From JABSSA01 sp039960995 (GTDB lineage: Bacteria > Pseudomonadota > Alphaproteobacteria > Rhodobacterales > Rhodobacteraceae), in assembly GCA_039960995.1 (NCBI GenBank), contig JBDVKF010000075.1, forward strand, positions 205,045 through 269,044: 64,000 nt of DNA. The letters run 5' to 3'. The notes below the pieces were generated by a model. It saw only the letters and a program-made list of their open reading frames with translations. It made no database searches and was not told the origin of the DNA. Within the stretch, counting starts at the first letter, position 1; every line of letters starts with the position of its first letter. Of this stretch, positions 54,137 through 62,519 are shown piece after piece. The position numbers were made by a program, and so were the translations under genes.

Positions 54137-54709
54137 TCAACGTGTTAGGATGAGCTCTCCGCCAGTGATCTCAATCGTACCCCATCGCTGCAAGTATTCC
54201 ATGCCCAGCAAAGATTGATCCATCTCTCCGCCATTCACGACAGCAAAAACATCCCGATCCGTAACTGGACCAATTTGAACGCTGTCCAATCGAACGGGTG
54301 CGGTTTTGACTTCGCCGTTGGCAGTACTGGCGCGGCCCATGAAATTGAGTTGATCAAAGCCAATGCCCGCGGCTTCTGCATCCTCGAGGGTCAACACAAT
54401 GTCTGTTGCGCCAGTGTCCACAAGGAATTGCGTGGGAACACCGTTGATATCAAGCGTGAGGTGGTAATGGCCGCCACGGCCACGTTCTGCAACGATCCGG
54501 CCTGAATCTTCGATCCGCGTTTGAAAAGGGCGGTCATTCTGGATGTCTTGCCAGATGCCGACACCAGTAATGGTGACAAGAAAGATCAAAACCCAAGCCG
54601 ACGCTTGTTGTAGCGATTTTAACAGGCGACCAGACGCCAAAAACCAACCGCCGATCATGACCAGCAAAACAACAAGATAAACAAGATGTGCGGTGTCTAT
54701 ATTTTCCAT
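54137..54709 (-). CDS. Retropepsin-like aspartic protease, TIGR02281 type, membrane-anchored
   Basis: 190 residues. Two N-terminal hydrophobic segments (about 8-25 and 36-52). The C-terminal 105 residues form one retropepsin lobe: YHLTLDINGVPTQFLVDTGA with the catalytic DTGA, IVLTLEDAEAAGI, a flap-like region and SLLGMEYLQRWGTIEITGGE. Homologues probably act as dimers in the periplasm or at the membrane. Substrate unknown. Confidence 0.9.
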   Translation of the reverse strand: MENIDTAHLVYLVVLLVMIGGWFLASGRLLKSLQQASAWVLIFLVTITGVGIWQDIQNDRPFQTRIEDSGRIVAERGRGGHYHLTLDINGVPTQFLVDTGATDIVLTLEDAEAAGIGFDQLNFMGRASTANGEVKTAPVRLDSVQIGPVTDRDVFAVVNGGEMDQSLLGMEYLQRWGTIEITGGELILTR

Positions 54710-54740
54710 GGCTTAGATATAGGTTCGATTGGTGGCGTTG

Positions 54741-56579
54741 TCAGCCGGCTTGTGCAGTTTCAAGCGCTTCCGTCGCCGCTAGCCAGATCGTTTCTGCCCG
54801 AGTCATTGCTTCTTCCAGCTCGTTGAATTTGGATTGCCAGATTTCCAGATCGTCGCGCCGCGAATCTTCGTAGAGTTTGGGATCGGCAAGCTTTTCCGAC
54901 AGTTTCGCATGCATATCGTTCAATTTTTCCATGCGAATTTCAGCGTTTCGAACATCTGTTTTGAGCTGTTTCATCGCATCGCGCGGTATCTTTTTCGGCT
55001 TTTCCGGTTTTGGTGCCCTTGGTGCCGGTTGATCCAACAGATGCGCGCGATACGCTTCCAAATCACCTTGAAACGGTTTGACCGTGCCATCCGACACCAA
55101 CCAAAGGCGGTCTGCAACAAGGCTAAGCAAGTGCATATCGTGGCTGACTAGAATGACCGCACCGGTATAGGCGGTCAACGCTTCGACCAAAGCTTCGCGG
55201 CTTTCGATATCAAGGTGGTTTGTCGGTTCATCTAAGATCAACAGATGTGGCGCATCCAATGTGGCCAACAACAAGGAAAGGCGCGCTTTTTGCCCCCCGG
55301 ACAGTTTTCCGACCAATGTTCCGGCTTGATCTGCAGTTAATCCAAAACCGGACAAGCGACTGCGCCATCTTTTGGGTTCTTCTCTGGGGCGTTCGCGCCG
55401 CAGGTGATCCAAAGGGGTTTCGTCAACATGAAGCTCATCGACTTGGTGCTGAGCAAAATAACCGATGCGCAATTTGCTGGCGCGCACCATTTTGCCAGAC
55501 ATTTTCGGCAATCGGTCGGACAACAGCTTGGACAACGTCGATTTGCCCTGACCGTTTTTACCCAACAGCGCGATGCGATCGTCCTGATCAATGCGCAAAT
55601 CCAACCGACGCAAGATTTCCGTTTCACCATACCCGGTCGACACCCCTTCGAGGTTGACGATAGGGGGCGCGAGTTCTTCAGGCGTGGGGAATTCGAACCG
55701 ACGCAACGCTGCTTCTTGAGGCGTCGTAATCGGCTGCATCCGCGCGAGTGCTTTCAGGCGCGATTGGGCCTGACGGGCTTTGTCGGCTTTATAGCGAAAG
55801 CGATCAACATAAGATTGCAAATGTGCGCGCCGAGCTTCTTGTTTTTTACCCACGGCTTGGGCTTGGGCGATGCGTTCAGCGCGTTGGCGCGCAAATTGGT
55901 CGTAAGGGCCTTGATAAAGGGTCAGCTTGCGATCCTCGAGGTGCAAAATCGCGCCAACAGCTCGGTTCAACAAGCCGCGATCGTGACTGATGATAATGAC
56001 CGTATGCGGATATTTCGCGAGATAGCTTTCCAGCCACAAAGCGCCTTCCAAGTCCAAATAGTTGGTCGGTTCGTCGAGCAGCAATAGATCGGGTTGCGAA
56101 AACAGAACGGCCGCCAAGGCGACACGCATGCGCCAACCACCAGAAAAGTCTGAGCAGGGGCGGTGTTGATCTTCTTCATCAAAACCCAAACCCTTTAGGA
56201 TCGTCGCGGCACGTGCTTCGGCAGACCAGGCATCAATGTCGACAAGGCGGGTTTGAATTTCGGCGATGCGGTTCGGGTCATCGGTTTCTTCGGCCAACAA
56301 CGCTGCGCGTTCTGTGTCGGCAATTAAAACTGTGTCCAGCAAACTTTGACTGCTTGAGGGTGCTTCTTGCGACACACCACCGATGCGCGCACGTTTGGGC
56401 AGACGCAGGGTACCGGACTCTAAGGCAAGTTCACCATAGATCAGACGAAACAGCGTGGTTTTACCCGTGCCATTGCGGCCGACCAGACCAACTTTGTGCC
56501 CATCAGGAATAACTGCCGACGCGCCCTCGAACAAAGGGCGGCCCGCAATCGCGTAGGTGATATCTTCGATCCGCAACAT
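54741..56579 (-). CDS. ABC-F family ATPase (Uup/YheS-like)
   Basis: 612 residues, no membrane segments. Domain 1: Walker A GRNGTGKTT (34-42), signature DFSGGWRMRVALA, LLLLDEPTNYLDLEG. A linker of about 80 residues with Arg/Lys-rich helices (ARRAHLQSYVDRFRYKADKA) follows. Domain 2: GKNGQGKST, LSGGQKARLSLLL, LLILDEPTNHLDIESREA. The C-terminal 100 residues are a Lys/Glu-rich coiled coil as in Uup. Such proteins act on ribosomes or DNA rather than as transporters. Confidence 0.94.
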   Translation of the reverse strand: MLRIEDITYAIAGRPLFEGASAVIPDGHKVGLVGRNGTGKTTLFRLIYGELALESGTLRLPKRARIGGVSQEAPSSSQSLLDTVLIADTERAALLAEETDDPNRIAEIQTRLVDIDAWSAEARAATILKGLGFDEEDQHRPCSDFSGGWRMRVALAAVLFSQPDLLLLDEPTNYLDLEGALWLESYLAKYPHTVIIISHDRGLLNRAVGAILHLEDRKLTLYQGPYDQFARQRAERIAQAQAVGKKQEARRAHLQSYVDRFRYKADKARQAQSRLKALARMQPITTPQEAALRRFEFPTPEELAPPIVNLEGVSTGYGETEILRRLDLRIDQDDRIALLGKNGQGKSTLSKLLSDRLPKMSGKMVRASKLRIGYFAQHQVDELHVDETPLDHLRRERPREEPKRWRSRLSGFGLTADQAGTLVGKLSGGQKARLSLLLATLDAPHLLILDEPTNHLDIESREALVEALTAYTGAVILVSHDMHLLSLVADRLWLVSDGTVKPFQGDLEAYRAHLLDQPAPRAPKPEKPKKIPRDAMKQLKTDVRNAEIRMEKLNDMHAKLSEKLADPKLYEDSRRDDLEIWQSKFNELEEAMTRAETIWLAATEALETAQAG

Positions 56580-56650
56580 ATGCGCGGCTTGCCTGATTAC
56601 GCGCAGTTGAGCAAGTATGTAGATGCAAATCAGCGATAAAGGATTTTGAG

Positions 56651-57025
56651 ATGATTACCGGACTGGATCATATCGTTCTTGCTGTACGCGACGTGGCACA
56701 AACCGTTGCATTCTATCACGAACGATTGGGCTTTGAGGCCGAAGTAGACGCAGATGGGAAATGGACGCTGCATTTAGGTGCGCAGAAAATTAATCTGCAA
56801 AACGTAAAAAACCTTCCCGCCATCGCGAAAAACACGCTGCCTGGAACCGCAAATTTCTGTGTTTTGACGAGCGAAGACACGTTTGGTTTGGCGCATAGGC
56901 TACGCGAGGCGGGAATTGCGGTGTTGAAAGGCCCCGTGCAACGGATCGGAGCGACGGGGCAAATAATGTCCGTCTATTTCAATGATCCAGATGGAAATTT
57001 GGTTGAAATAGCGCGACCTGTCTAA
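56651..57025 (+). CDS. VOC-superfamily protein (glyoxalase-like, virulence-type)
   Basis: 124 residues with the VOC start ITGLDHIVLAVRDVAQTVAF and the expected His, the LGFEAEVDADGKWTLHLGAQ and KINLQN segment, and the C-terminal MSVYFNDPDGNLVEIARPV with a conserved Glu. Similar to small VOC proteins near dioxygenase families; no reaction can be assigned. It diverges from the ABC-F gene and is not tightly linked to ndk. Confidence 0.87.
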   Translation: MITGLDHIVLAVRDVAQTVAFYHERLGFEAEVDADGKWTLHLGAQKINLQNVKNLPAIAKNTLPGTANFCVLTSEDTFGLAHRLREAGIAVLKGPVQRIGATGQIMSVYFNDPDGNLVEIARPV

Positions 57026-57172
57026 CCACTGTTGGTTCGTTGCTGGACCTCAGCGATTGTTTGGTTCGGCGCGACCCGTGTTAGAAATGGTGGGGGCTAA
57101 TCAAAGGGAGAGCTTTCCAAGCTCTGTCAGCCATGCTAACGGGCGCTCGAGATATAACCTATGGAGTGACCC

Positions 57173-57595
57173 ATGGCGCTGGAACGCACCTTTTCAATCA
57201 TCAAACCCGACGCAACCAAGCGGAACCTGACTGGCAAGATCAATGCCAAGTTCGAAGACGCAGGCCTGCGCATCGTGGCACAAAAACGCATTCACCTGAC
57301 AAAAGAGCAGGCGGGTGTTTTCTATGCTGTACATTCTGAACGTCCGTTCTTTGGCGAATTGTGCGAATTCATGGCATCTGGCCCAATTATCGCGCAGGTT
57401 CTGGAAGGCGAAAACGCCATCACAAAGAACCGTGAAGTTATGGGTGCAACAAACCCAGCAGACGCAGCCCCAGGTACTGTTCGCGCTGATTTTGCTGAAT
57501 CAGTCGGCGAAAACTCGGTTCATGGTTCTGATGCACCTGAAACTGCGGCCGTTGAGATTGCATATTTCTTTTCAGGTCTTGAACTGGTTGGCTAA
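57173..57595 (+). CDS. ndk: Nucleoside diphosphate kinase
   Basis: Exchanges gamma phosphates to balance NTP and dNTP pools. 140 residues. ERTFSIIKPDATKRNLTGKI at the start, then HSERPFFGELCEFMASGPII, ATNPADAAPGTVRADFAESV and the active-site His in NSVHGSDAPETAAVEIAYFF. GGAG precedes the ATG. A strong terminator follows. Confidence 0.98.
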   Translation: MALERTFSIIKPDATKRNLTGKINAKFEDAGLRIVAQKRIHLTKEQAGVFYAVHSERPFFGELCEFMASGPIIAQVLEGENAITKNREVMGATNPADAAPGTVRADFAESVGENSVHGSDAPETAAVEIAYFFSGLELVG

Positions 57596-57617
57596 GCCCA
57601 AACAAGTTTCGAATTTG

Positions 57618-57648
57618 AAACCGGCGTATTTTGCGCCGGTTTTTTTCG
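57618..57648 (+). terminator. Rho-independent terminator of ndk
   Basis: AACCGGCG and CGCCGGTT form an 8-bp perfect stem around a 7-nt loop, followed by a T-rich tract, starting 23 nt after the ndk stop. Confidence 0.92.
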
Positions 57649-57720
57649 TTTTGACCGCCGAATTGTTTCCCACACTGTTTGTGATTGACTTCGTTTAACG
57701 CGCGCCGTCACAGTCTGATC

Positions 57721-58953
57721 ATGTATTTGATCGCAAAGAACCGATCCTTCCGACTGCTTTTTTCTGCCACGGCAATTTCCAATTTAGGCGACGGGATTTC
57801 CGCGTTGGCGTTTCCTTGGCTGGCGACGTTGTTCACGCGCGATCCGTTTTTGATTGCATTGGTTGCGTTTGCCACCCGATTGCCTTGGTTTTTGTTTTCT
57901 ATCCCAGTCGGGGTCCTCACGGACCGCAATGATCGACGGTTGCTCATGGTTCAGGCCGATGTGTTTCGGTTTCTTTTAACGGCTGGTGTCATTGCGTTGA
58001 TCTTTGCGTCACCCGAACTGCCCATGGAAGGCGATCCCTTAAAATACATTCTGGCACTTTCTGGATTGGCGTTGTTGCTGGGTACTGCCGAAGTTGTCCG
58101 GGACAATGCCGCTCAAACCGTTTTGCCGTTGGTTGTCGATAAATCCGACCTTGAAACCGCGAACGGTCAATTGTGGAGCGTTGAACACATCATGGGGTCG
58201 TTCGTCGGCCCGCCACTGGCTGGTGTTTTGATTGCAATGACGGTTCCAGTTCCGTTCGCTGTTGATGCTGTGACCTTTGCGCTGGCCGCTTGGTTGATCT
58301 GGTGCCTGTCGATTCCAAATCGTCCCGCACAAAAGAAACGAAAGATGTGGCTGGAAATCGTTGAAGGGTGGACATGGATGCGATCCCACACTGTGGTTTT
58401 GCGCTTGGCCATTATGCTTGGCATTTTGAACGCAGTGGCCACGATGGCTGTCACTGTTTTGATCCTGTTTTCTCAAGAAATTCTGGAACTTGATGCTGTT
58501 GGACATGGGGTATTGATGACAGCAGGGGCCGCAGGCGGCGTTATCGGTGGGCTAGTTGGGCCAGTCTTAATTTCGCGGATCGGGGGGCAACGAGGCGTTT
58601 TGTTGGCTTTGCTGATGTTTCCGATACCGTTGATCATCATTGGACTGACATCGAACCCGATTTTGGCTGCGTTCGCATTGTTCCTTGAGGTGGTCGCCGG
58701 GGTTTTGTGGAACCTTGTTACGGTCTCTTACCGCCAACGTCTGATCCCGGATGATTTATTGGGGCGCGTCAATTCGTTGTATCGGTTCTTTGGCTGGGGC
58801 ATGATGCCGATAGGGGCTTTGTTGGGTGGCGCGATCGTTTCGATAGCCGAACCCGAATTGGGGCGCGAGATGTCTTTGCGCCTGCCTTATCTGATTGGGT
58901 TTGGCGCAATGTGCCTTATGTTGATTTATGGATCGACCAAACTGCGATTGTGA
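57721..58953 (+). CDS. MFS transporter (MFS_3, drug/siderophore exporter-like)
   Basis: 410 residues from ATG 57721 with about twelve hydrophobic segments. RSFRLLFSATAISNLGDGIS is the start of enterobactin-exporter/macrolide-efflux-like proteins, and the loop 2-3 signature appears as PVGVLTDRNDRRLLMVQAD. A long central loop holds KKRKMWLEIVEGWTWMRSH, and VSYRQRLIPDDLLGRVNSLY is characteristic of the subfamily. Likely exports a hydrophobic compound; the substrate is unknown. Confidence 0.9.
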   Translation: MYLIAKNRSFRLLFSATAISNLGDGISALAFPWLATLFTRDPFLIALVAFATRLPWFLFSIPVGVLTDRNDRRLLMVQADVFRFLLTAGVIALIFASPELPMEGDPLKYILALSGLALLLGTAEVVRDNAAQTVLPLVVDKSDLETANGQLWSVEHIMGSFVGPPLAGVLIAMTVPVPFAVDAVTFALAAWLIWCLSIPNRPAQKKRKMWLEIVEGWTWMRSHTVVLRLAIMLGILNAVATMAVTVLILFSQEILELDAVGHGVLMTAGAAGGVIGGLVGPVLISRIGGQRGVLLALLMFPIPLIIIGLTSNPILAAFALFLEVVAGVLWNLVTVSYRQRLIPDDLLGRVNSLYRFFGWGMMPIGALLGGAIVSIAEPELGREMSLRLPYLIGFGAMCLMLIYGSTKLRL

Positions 58954-58985
58954 TCGGCATGCACACATCATTTATTGCACGTCTG

Positions 58986-59315
58986 TCACCGTTTTTCGAT
59001 CACGCCCATTTCGTTTAGCGCCTTTTCAAATGCGGATTGATCAGCATCAAAAGACCCCGCTTTGATCGCATCAAATCGCTTGCGCAAAGCAGCTTTTTCA
59101 TCGCTTTTGCAATCGTTCCACGGACGGCCTTGCAAGCCCATGACAAGAACATAGTACCCAATAAAGTGGGGCCGCATGCCACTGGCAAGCAACTTGCGAT
59201 AGGTTTCGTCTGGGCCCAGGGCGCGCACGTCTTCAGCTGAATGAATTCCAGCAGTTTTACAGGCCGCGTCCATCATCGGACCCAGATTTTTAATGCTCGA
59301 GACCGGTTCTGTCAT
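58986..59315 (-). CDS. TfoX C-terminal-domain protein
   Basis: 109 residues from ATG 59315. The sequence SSIKNLGPMMDAACKTAGIH with SAEDVRALGPDETYRKLLAS is the TfoX/Sxy C-terminal helical domain. The N-terminal TfoX domain that competence regulators carry is absent. LQGRPWNDCKSDEKAALRKR follows. A role in natural competence is therefore only a guess. It lies 39 nt after a probable 33-residue gene on the same strand. Confidence 0.88.
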   Translation of the reverse strand: MTEPVSSIKNLGPMMDAACKTAGIHSAEDVRALGPDETYRKLLASGMRPHFIGYYVLVMGLQGRPWNDCKSDEKAALRKRFDAIKAGSFDADQSAFEKALNEMGVIEKR

Positions 59316-59354
59316 GGCCCAAGTTTGGACCGAACAGACCAAAGTGTCACGCCG

Positions 59355-59456
59355 TTAAATGCTGGCGTAATCTGTGAAACGAAATGGGGGCGGCGTGCGC
59401 GTTGTGCCGCTTGGTTTTTCTTTTGATGGTTTTGGTGTTTGTGGTGAGGTTGGCAT
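59355..59456 (-). CDS. Small proline-rich protein (33 aa) with a perfect ribosome site
   Basis: AAGGAGGT lies 5 nt before ATG 59456, one of the best Shine-Dalgarno sequences in the window, and the frame closes at TAA 59355. The 33-residue product is rich in Pro, Thr and Lys (MPTSPQTPKPSKEKPSG) and ends in aromatic PFRFTDYASI. No membrane segment. A sigma70-like promoter sits 24 nt upstream. The next gene on the strand is the TfoX-domain protein. Function unknown. Confidence 0.65.
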   Translation of the reverse strand: MPTSPQTPKPSKEKPSGTTRTPPPFRFTDYASI

Positions 59457-59479
59457 AATGACCTCCTTCAAAATGACTG

Positions 59480-59508
59480 ATTACATACAAAAAGTTAATA
59501 TCACTCAA
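59480..59508 (-). promoter_or_regulatory. Sigma70-like promoter for the 33-aa gene and TfoX-domain gene
   Basis: On the minus strand, TTGAGT (59508-59503) and TGTAAT (59485-59480) are separated by 17 nt in an AT-rich stretch, 24 nt before the small ORF start. Confidence 0.55.
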
Positions 59509-59554
59509 GTATAGCATAGAATCGGCCCACTCGTGTTAGAAAAATGGTAACTTT

Positions 59555-60481
59555 CTAAAACTCTAAGACATACTGTGTCATTTGCTCCCATTGATGCTGA
59601 TTGGGCAACAATATCGTAGGAAAATGCGAGTGAGCCGGTGCGTCAGGCCAAAATTGTGGTTCCAACGCAACTCCTGAATAGGGAGCAATGGGCCATCCTT
59701 GCGTCTGTTCGCCAGTTATCTTTGGCAGCCAAGCACCTGCATAAACCTGTAATCCGGGCGCGTCAGTTTTGATCTGAAGCTTGTAATGCGGCATCGTCAG
59801 TTCCGCTGCAAACTCTACCGTATCGCGCCTTTGCGTACTTAGAACAAAGCAATGATCCAGGGATTTGTGAACAGGTGAGGGGTTGCGTAAATCGAAAAGA
59901 GTTCCTTCAACGCCGTCCAACTTGCCTGTTGGCAGATTTGAAGACTCCACTTCAAGGACTTGAGAACTAGTGACCTGCAGCCGAGCTTTGTCATCCATTG
60001 CCCAATACGGATGATGTACAAGGTTCATAAGGGTCGTACGGTCGCTGGTTGCCGTCATGTGCAACTGTAAAACACGACCAGTCAGGCTGTAATGCGCCGT
60101 GATCACGCGCACCCCTGGTAACCCGCATTCCCCGTTCGCAAGCGTGCAACTAAGCGTGACAGACGTTTGTGTGACGGTTTCAACATTCCAGATCCGCCGA
60201 TGCAGACCATCCGGCCCAGAATGAAGAGTATTTACCCCTTCGTTCTGCGGCAACTGATACTCATTTCCGTCGATCACAACGCGTCCATTGGACAGCCGGT
60301 TCGCAACCGGACCTACAATCGCACCTGCATAAAAGTCGGTGTGCGAATAGGTATCGGTATCGTCAAAGCCCAAAACCAATGATCGTAGGTCGTTTACGTT
60401 CCATAACCCCGTCAGTGTCGCACCCATCGGAAGTATATTGGCTTTGAGGTTGGAGTTTTCCAAAGAAATTACACTGTGCAT
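59555..60481 (-). CDS. Aldose 1-epimerase (galactose mutarotase family)
   Basis: Interconverts alpha and beta anomers of aldoses. 308 residues from ATG 60481; a longer start at 60496 (TTG) is possible since neither has a clear ribosome site. Motifs: FYAGAIVGPVANRLSNGRV, NEGVNTLHSGPDGLHRRIWN with catalytic-type His, NLVHHPYWAMD with the His, and APYSGVALEPQFWPDAPAHS with the catalytic Glu. Isolated gene between the small ORF promoter and tRNA-Asn. Confidence 0.9.
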   Translation of the reverse strand: MHSVISLENSNLKANILPMGATLTGLWNVNDLRSLVLGFDDTDTYSHTDFYAGAIVGPVANRLSNGRVVIDGNEYQLPQNEGVNTLHSGPDGLHRRIWNVETVTQTSVTLSCTLANGECGLPGVRVITAHYSLTGRVLQLHMTATSDRTTLMNLVHHPYWAMDDKARLQVTSSQVLEVESSNLPTGKLDGVEGTLFDLRNPSPVHKSLDHCFVLSTQRRDTVEFAAELTMPHYKLQIKTDAPGLQVYAGAWLPKITGEQTQGWPIAPYSGVALEPQFWPDAPAHSHFPTILLPNQHQWEQMTQYVLEF

Positions 60482-60627
60482 GAAAGGACACTGCAATGCC
60501 GGTTAACGGAAGGCAAACCCTTGTAAAACAATGACGCGCATCCGTTTGCGCCCGTGGTATTTGAGACATTTTTGACAGGGCGAGGGGCTGCATATGAACA
60601 AAAGTTGGATTCCGTGCAAAAAGCCTC

Positions 60628-60656
60628 TGGACGGGTTGAATCGCCCTTGCTATATC
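60628..60656 (+). promoter_or_regulatory. Promoter of tRNA-Asn
   Basis: TGGACG (60628-60633) and TATATC (60651-60656) with 17 nt between place the start near 60663, four bases before the tRNA. The TATATC box is typical of alphaproteobacterial stable-RNA promoters. Confidence 0.55.
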
Positions 60657-60666
60657 GCACTCTAGT

Positions 60667-60741
60667 TCCGGCGTAGCTCAGCGGTAGAGCAGTTGACTGT
60701 TAATCAATTTGTCGTAGGTTCGATCCCTACCGCCGGAGCCA
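60667..60741 (+). tRNA. tRNA-Asn (anticodon GTT)
   Basis: All arms fold: acceptor TCCGGCG / CGCCGGA, D stem GCTC / GAGC, anticodon stem GTTGA / TCAAT (one G-T pair) around CTGTTAA with anticodon GTT at 60699-60701, and T stem GTAGG / CCTAC around TTCGATC. CCA is encoded (60739-60741). A truncated integrase begins 168 nt downstream, so the 3' end is probably an island attachment site. Confidence 0.97.
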
Positions 60742-60751
60742 ATTTACCTTT

Positions 60752-60773
60752 ACGCGTTTGATCTAAAACGCGT
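60752..60773 (+). terminator. Stem-loop after tRNA-Asn
   Basis: ACGCGTTT and AAACGCGT form an 8-bp stem around GATCTA, 11 nt after the tRNA CCA. The T-run after it is short, so it is a weak terminator candidate. Confidence 0.5.
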
Positions 60774-60909
60774 TTGCAAATTAGGTTCGGTAGAACCTTA
60801 CATTGCTTAGGGTTTTGGTTACACAAGAGGTCACACAACAAGTGACACCGACCCTCTTGTTGGATTTATATCATCCTCTTCTTTCAGCCCCAATTAAAAG
60901 GGGCTTATT

Positions 60910-61458
60910 ATGGCTCACGCTCAATACCTGTTCCTCAAAGATGGCACCTATTATTTTCGGCGGCGTATCTCCGGTTTTCCACATAAAACATCTCCCCTGA
61001 TGATCTCATTGAGTAGCAAAGAGCTCAAAAAGGCTCTTTATATTATTCAGCACGTACAAACGGAATATTTGGCCATGTTGAACAGCTTCATCTTCATCAA
61101 CCCTCCTCTGCCCGAGGAATTGATCAGAACCTACACGTCGGCACGCTTGCGCGTGTTTGTTCGGGATATGCAGCGCAATACTCGCATGGCACGCATGAGT
61201 GGCCGGACATCGGATCAAGATCAGATGCGAGATGAACTTAATCAAGTGGTTTTGCGATCAATGCTGGAATGCGGCATGCAAAAAGCGTTTCCCGCAAATT
61301 CCATTGATCCAGATTGGACCAAGGAGACGTTGGAAACAGTCATGTCGCTCTACGATCAAGAGTTCCGCGCGTTTGGGCCGTCGTTTCCGACGATTCTCGC
61401 TAACTCACGGCCACAGATTTCGTGCCGCGCAAAAAATCTGTGGGTGATTGTTCCATGA
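60910..61458 (+). pseudogene. Truncated tyrosine-recombinase integrase (N-terminal part only)
   Basis: The frame starts at ATG 60910 after AAGGGG and encodes 182 residues. The first 45 (AQYLFLKDGTYYFRRRISGF then PHKTSPLMISLSSKEL) match the N-terminal domain of phage-type integrases found next to tRNA genes. The rest up to about residue 160 is helical core-binding sequence. The catalytic domain (R, HxxR, Y) is missing. From about 61400 the frame only reads antisense through the AraC-type gene. It is a decayed island integrase, so not active by itself. Confidence 0.8.
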
Positions 61459-62401
61459 CTCGAGCGAACTCCCGGTTGAAGTTCGATTTAGTATTGAAAC
61501 CGCTCTCTAACATCGCATCCGTGATGCTTTTTTCTGCACTCAACAGATGACACGCATGGCGCACCCGAAACCCGTTAACGTAGCGCGAGACGTTCTCGCC
61601 CTTGGCGATATTGATTGCAGCGGAAAGCTGTTTGATCGGTACATGCAAGCGATGTGCAAGTCGCACCAAGGTGAGGTCTGGGTCGAGGTAGGGTCTTTCC
61701 TTTTCCATCAGTGCATCGAGGCGCGTGATGATGGCTTCGTCTTCGTCCGTAGGGCTCGGTTCGACTGTGGTGGTTTCGTTTTCATGACTGCCGTGTGCGT
61801 CGCCAGAAAGGCTTAGCAAGCCGATTCCAAGAAGCGTGAATGAAGTGAATACACTGATGATAAGTGGTAGAAAATCGGGGTATCCCCATCCAATTGCTAC
61901 GGCGATCGTGATATCCGAAAGCGATGACAGGATCAGCAAAATACCTATGGCTCTCCAGATACGCGCAGGGAGCGGGCCAGCGGCCAACCTTACCAAAGGC
62001 AAGGTGCTCTCGGTCTGTATGCGTCGTAAGATCGCGATGCCATAGGTCGCGAATACAATGGGTAGCAAGGCATCAAGTGTAATGGGCGCGAAGATCGTAC
62101 AAAACGCAGTGAACGCTGGGACGAGCGCATGGATTGCATCACGCCTGAGGTCAAAACGACGTAGCGCACCAGACTGAAACGTTAGCCATGCCAACGGTGG
62201 CGCAGCCACAGCCGTGATGGGTTGCAAAAGTAGTAACTGGGAAAATCCGTAGTGTTGGGTGAGTGAGATCACGAGGGCCTGCACCGCACAGGCGGCCATC
62301 AAAATTAAAAACAGAAAAGAACGGTCATCTTGAACAGCGTGCCGGATAGCCAGAAAGCCCAAGATCAAGGCCACGACAAGGGGGATTGGAAGCGTCAACA
62401 T
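61400..62401 (-). CDS. Membrane-anchored AraC-family transcriptional regulator
   Basis: 333 residues. The first 210 contain about seven hydrophobic segments (beginning LTLPIPLVVALILGFLAIRH). An acidic linker follows (PSPTDEDEAIITRLD). The C-terminal 95 residues are an AraC DNA-binding domain with LTLVRLAHRLHVPIKQLSAA (first helix-turn-helix) and DAMLESGFNTKSNFNREFAR (second). It likely senses a membrane or periplasmic signal. Divergent from the secreted hydrolase, with a palindrome between. Confidence 0.9.
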   Translation of the reverse strand: MLTLPIPLVVALILGFLAIRHAVQDDRSFLFLILMAACAVQALVISLTQHYGFSQLLLLQPITAVAAPPLAWLTFQSGALRRFDLRRDAIHALVPAFTAFCTIFAPITLDALLPIVFATYGIAILRRIQTESTLPLVRLAAGPLPARIWRAIGILLILSSLSDITIAVAIGWGYPDFLPLIISVFTSFTLLGIGLLSLSGDAHGSHENETTTVEPSPTDEDEAIITRLDALMEKERPYLDPDLTLVRLAHRLHVPIKQLSAAINIAKGENVSRYVNGFRVRHACHLLSAEKSITDAMLESGFNTKSNFNREFARVMEQSPTDFLRGTKSVAVS

Positions 62402-62431
62402 TTGTATTGATTAGACCTATATCCGGTTCTG

Positions 62432-62459
62432 CGCGACCTCAAACCGGTTCGAGGTCGCG
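62432..62459. promoter_or_regulatory. 28-bp near-perfect palindrome in the divergent AraC/hydrolase region
   Basis: Outer arms CGCGACCTC and GAGGTCGCG flank an inner ACC/GGT-type core (AACCGGTT); only one base pair of the 14 does not match. It lies 31 bp from the regulator start and 61 bp from the hydrolase start. It is a candidate operator for autoregulation and control of the hydrolase, although AraC proteins more often bind direct repeats. Confidence 0.55.
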
Positions 62460-62519
62460 GCGAGGGCGGCCAGTGAGCCAGATGAAAACACCTTTTCACA
62501 GCTCACTCGGAGACTTGCA

